NCBI GenBank assembly: GCA_031284265.1
Contig: JAITAG010000012.1
Coordinates: 1 to 34,510 of the forward strand
DNA from: Puniceicoccales bacterium
GTDB taxonomy: Bacteria; Verrucomicrobiota; Verrucomicrobiia; Opitutales; LL51
Direction of reading: 5' to 3'
Length of the DNA: 34,510 nt
Below the pieces are notes generated by a model. The model saw nothing but the letters and a program-made list of their open reading frames with translations. It made no database searches and was not told where the DNA came from. The first letter of the stretch is position 1, and the number at the start of each line of letters is the position of its first letter. Made by a program: the position numbers and the translations under genes. Of the stretch, positions 33,885 to 34,510 are shown piece after piece.

Positions 33885-34312
33885 CAAGGAGGCTTACAAG
33901 AGGGCTCTGCCCTCTGGACTCCCGCAAGGAACATGGCTCCTTGACCTTTTTAACGGCCAATCCATGCGAAATTTTCGCATGAATTGGCCGTAAGGTCAAA
34001 GACTTTTATTTTAGGGATTATTCCCCGCGGCCCAGCCCGGCGAATTCTTCGCCGGACTGAGCCGCAGGGCAAGTTTAAATTTTACCCTGGCCGAAGTGCT
34101 GCGCATCGCGCAGCGCCTCGGCAAAAGTCAGCCCGCCCGCGGCTTCGCCGCGAGCGGGCCCTTTGGGTCCTTCGGGCCCGCTCCCCGGGCGTTGCCTGGG
34201 GCAAGGCCCGCAATCCCGGTCCAGTGGATGGATCCCCTGGCGAGAGTCCAGAGGGCAGAGCCCTCTGGATAACCATCCCCTGGTGGGGATCCAAGGGCGA
34301 GTAGCCCTTGGA
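33885..34312. repeat. GC-rich palindrome island D (hairpin mosaic, inverted order)
   Basis: The island fills the convergent junction between ligA and the next minus-strand gene. It has M1 at 33899-33915 (loop TCT), M8 at 33925-33943, M7 at 33953-33991 and M10 at 34027-34065 (inner 8-bp stem, loop TTC). M6 is at 34090-34122 (loop ATC), M5 at about 34132-34158 (loop TTC), M4-like repeats at about 34157-34178 and M3 at about 34173-34209 (loop GTT). M2 is at about 34220-34240, a second M1 at 34247-34269 (10-bp stem, loop CAG), a partial M2 at about 34273-34290 and M13 at 34290-34312. This is close to the reverse complement of island A in module order. Confidence 0.88.
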
Positions 34313-34327
34313 CAGATTTTATTTTTC
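34290..34327 (+). terminator. Hairpin plus T-tract at the end of island D
   Basis: TCCAAGGGC and GCCCTTGGA form a perfect 9-bp stem with loop GAGTA (34290-34312). TTTTATTTTT follows at 34317-34326. On the plus strand it has intrinsic-terminator form, about 410 bases after the ligA stop. The T-tract overlaps the last codons of the opposing gene. Confidence 0.45.
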
Positions 34328-34510
34328 CAGGAGTAGGTGGCGATTGACGATGGATATGCCGCTCAGCATCGAGCCAATGATCCCTAAAAAGCCCTGATCC
34401 GTACCGCATAGAAATAAATTTTTAATCGGTAAAACGCCGTCATAGATTTTTTCCGGGGAGCCGTAGATGGCACCGTTAACGCGTCCCGTAAAGCGTTCGA
34501 TGGTCAGTGG
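34319..34510 (-). CDS. Carotenoid-desaturase-like FAD oxidoreductase, C-terminal fragment
   Basis: Only the last 63 residues are in the window. The gene continues beyond 34510. The frame runs open from the window edge to TAA at 34319-34321. It reads RVNGAIYGSPEKIYDG, then NLFLCGTDQGFLGIIGSMLS and GISIVNRHLL. This is the C-terminal FAD-binding end of phytoene-desaturase/CrtI- or CrtISO-like amine oxidoreductases, where NLFLCG followed by a Gly-rich helix contacts the flavin. Substrate cannot be judged from this part. Its stop lies 7 bases from island D. Confidence 0.7.
   Translation of the reverse strand, partial: PLTIERFTGRVNGAIYGSPEKIYDGVLPIKNLFLCGTDQGFLGIIGSMLSGISIVNRHLLLEK

Overview
The window looks like part of a chromosome of a Gram-negative, LPS-making bacterium, most likely Verrucomicrobiota (Opitutia/Puniceicoccales-like). 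That placement is inferred from family resemblance only. The main reasons are an Amuc_1098-type secretin, a eukaryote-type UDP-sugar pyrophosphorylase, an EIIA/DacZ-like diadenylate cyclase fusion beside an HprK homologue, and LPS genes (lpxK, msbA, hldD, lptE-like). No rRNA, tRNA, transposase, integrase, CRISPR array or phage gene is visible.

Layout. 1-640: no gene; an octamer microsatellite and palindrome island A. 641-7655 (+): tilS, ftsH, marC and a large secretin. 7660-7959: island B. 7909-10767 (-): an exported M16 peptidase whose last 16 codons lie in island B. 10853-12600 (+): an FtsB/DivIC-like protein and a UDP-GlcNAc pyrophosphorylase-like enzyme. 12602-12945: island C. 12963-15305 (-): an hprK homologue and, upstream in the same operon, an EIIA-DacZ-like fusion. 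15446-33881 (+): dnaN, a CPBP protease, tsaE, a DUF502 protein, holA, lpxK, rplU, rpmA, fabH, a TPR (BamD-like) protein, an LptE-like lipoprotein, rpe, prmA, a solitary solute-binding protein, a small exported protein of unknown function, a ComEC-like metallo-beta-lactamase gene broken by two in-frame stops, msbA, hldD and ligA. 33885-34312: island D. 34319-34510 (-): the C-terminus of a carotenoid-desaturase-like oxidoreductase that runs off the window.

Two things stand out. (1) The minus-strand operon at 12963-15305 couples a PTS EIIA domain to a c-di-AMP synthase domain. The EIIA phospho-histidine is replaced by Tyr, and the neighbouring HprK has lost the P-loop glycine and a conserved histidine. 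Both members have therefore lost PTS phosphotransfer or kinase residues while keeping their folds. (2) Four GC-rich islands (A-D) are built from a shared set of hairpin modules, nearly all with three-base loops. Three of them fill every convergent (tail-to-tail) gene junction in the window, starting at or within about 20 bases of a stop codon. C and D carry the modules in the reverse order and orientation of A and B. Individual arms appear gained, lost or flipped. A separate 82-bp cloverleaf-like palindrome with the same loop style lies between msbA and hldD.

The genes mostly serve envelope building (lpxK, msbA, hldD, LptE-like, BamD-like, secretin, ftsH, M16), replication and repair (dnaN, holA, ligA), translation (tilS, tsaE, rplU, rpmA, prmA) and central metabolism (fabH, rpe, UDP-GlcNAc supply). 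The stretch from about 26200 to 28870 is visibly more AT-rich and has accessory character.
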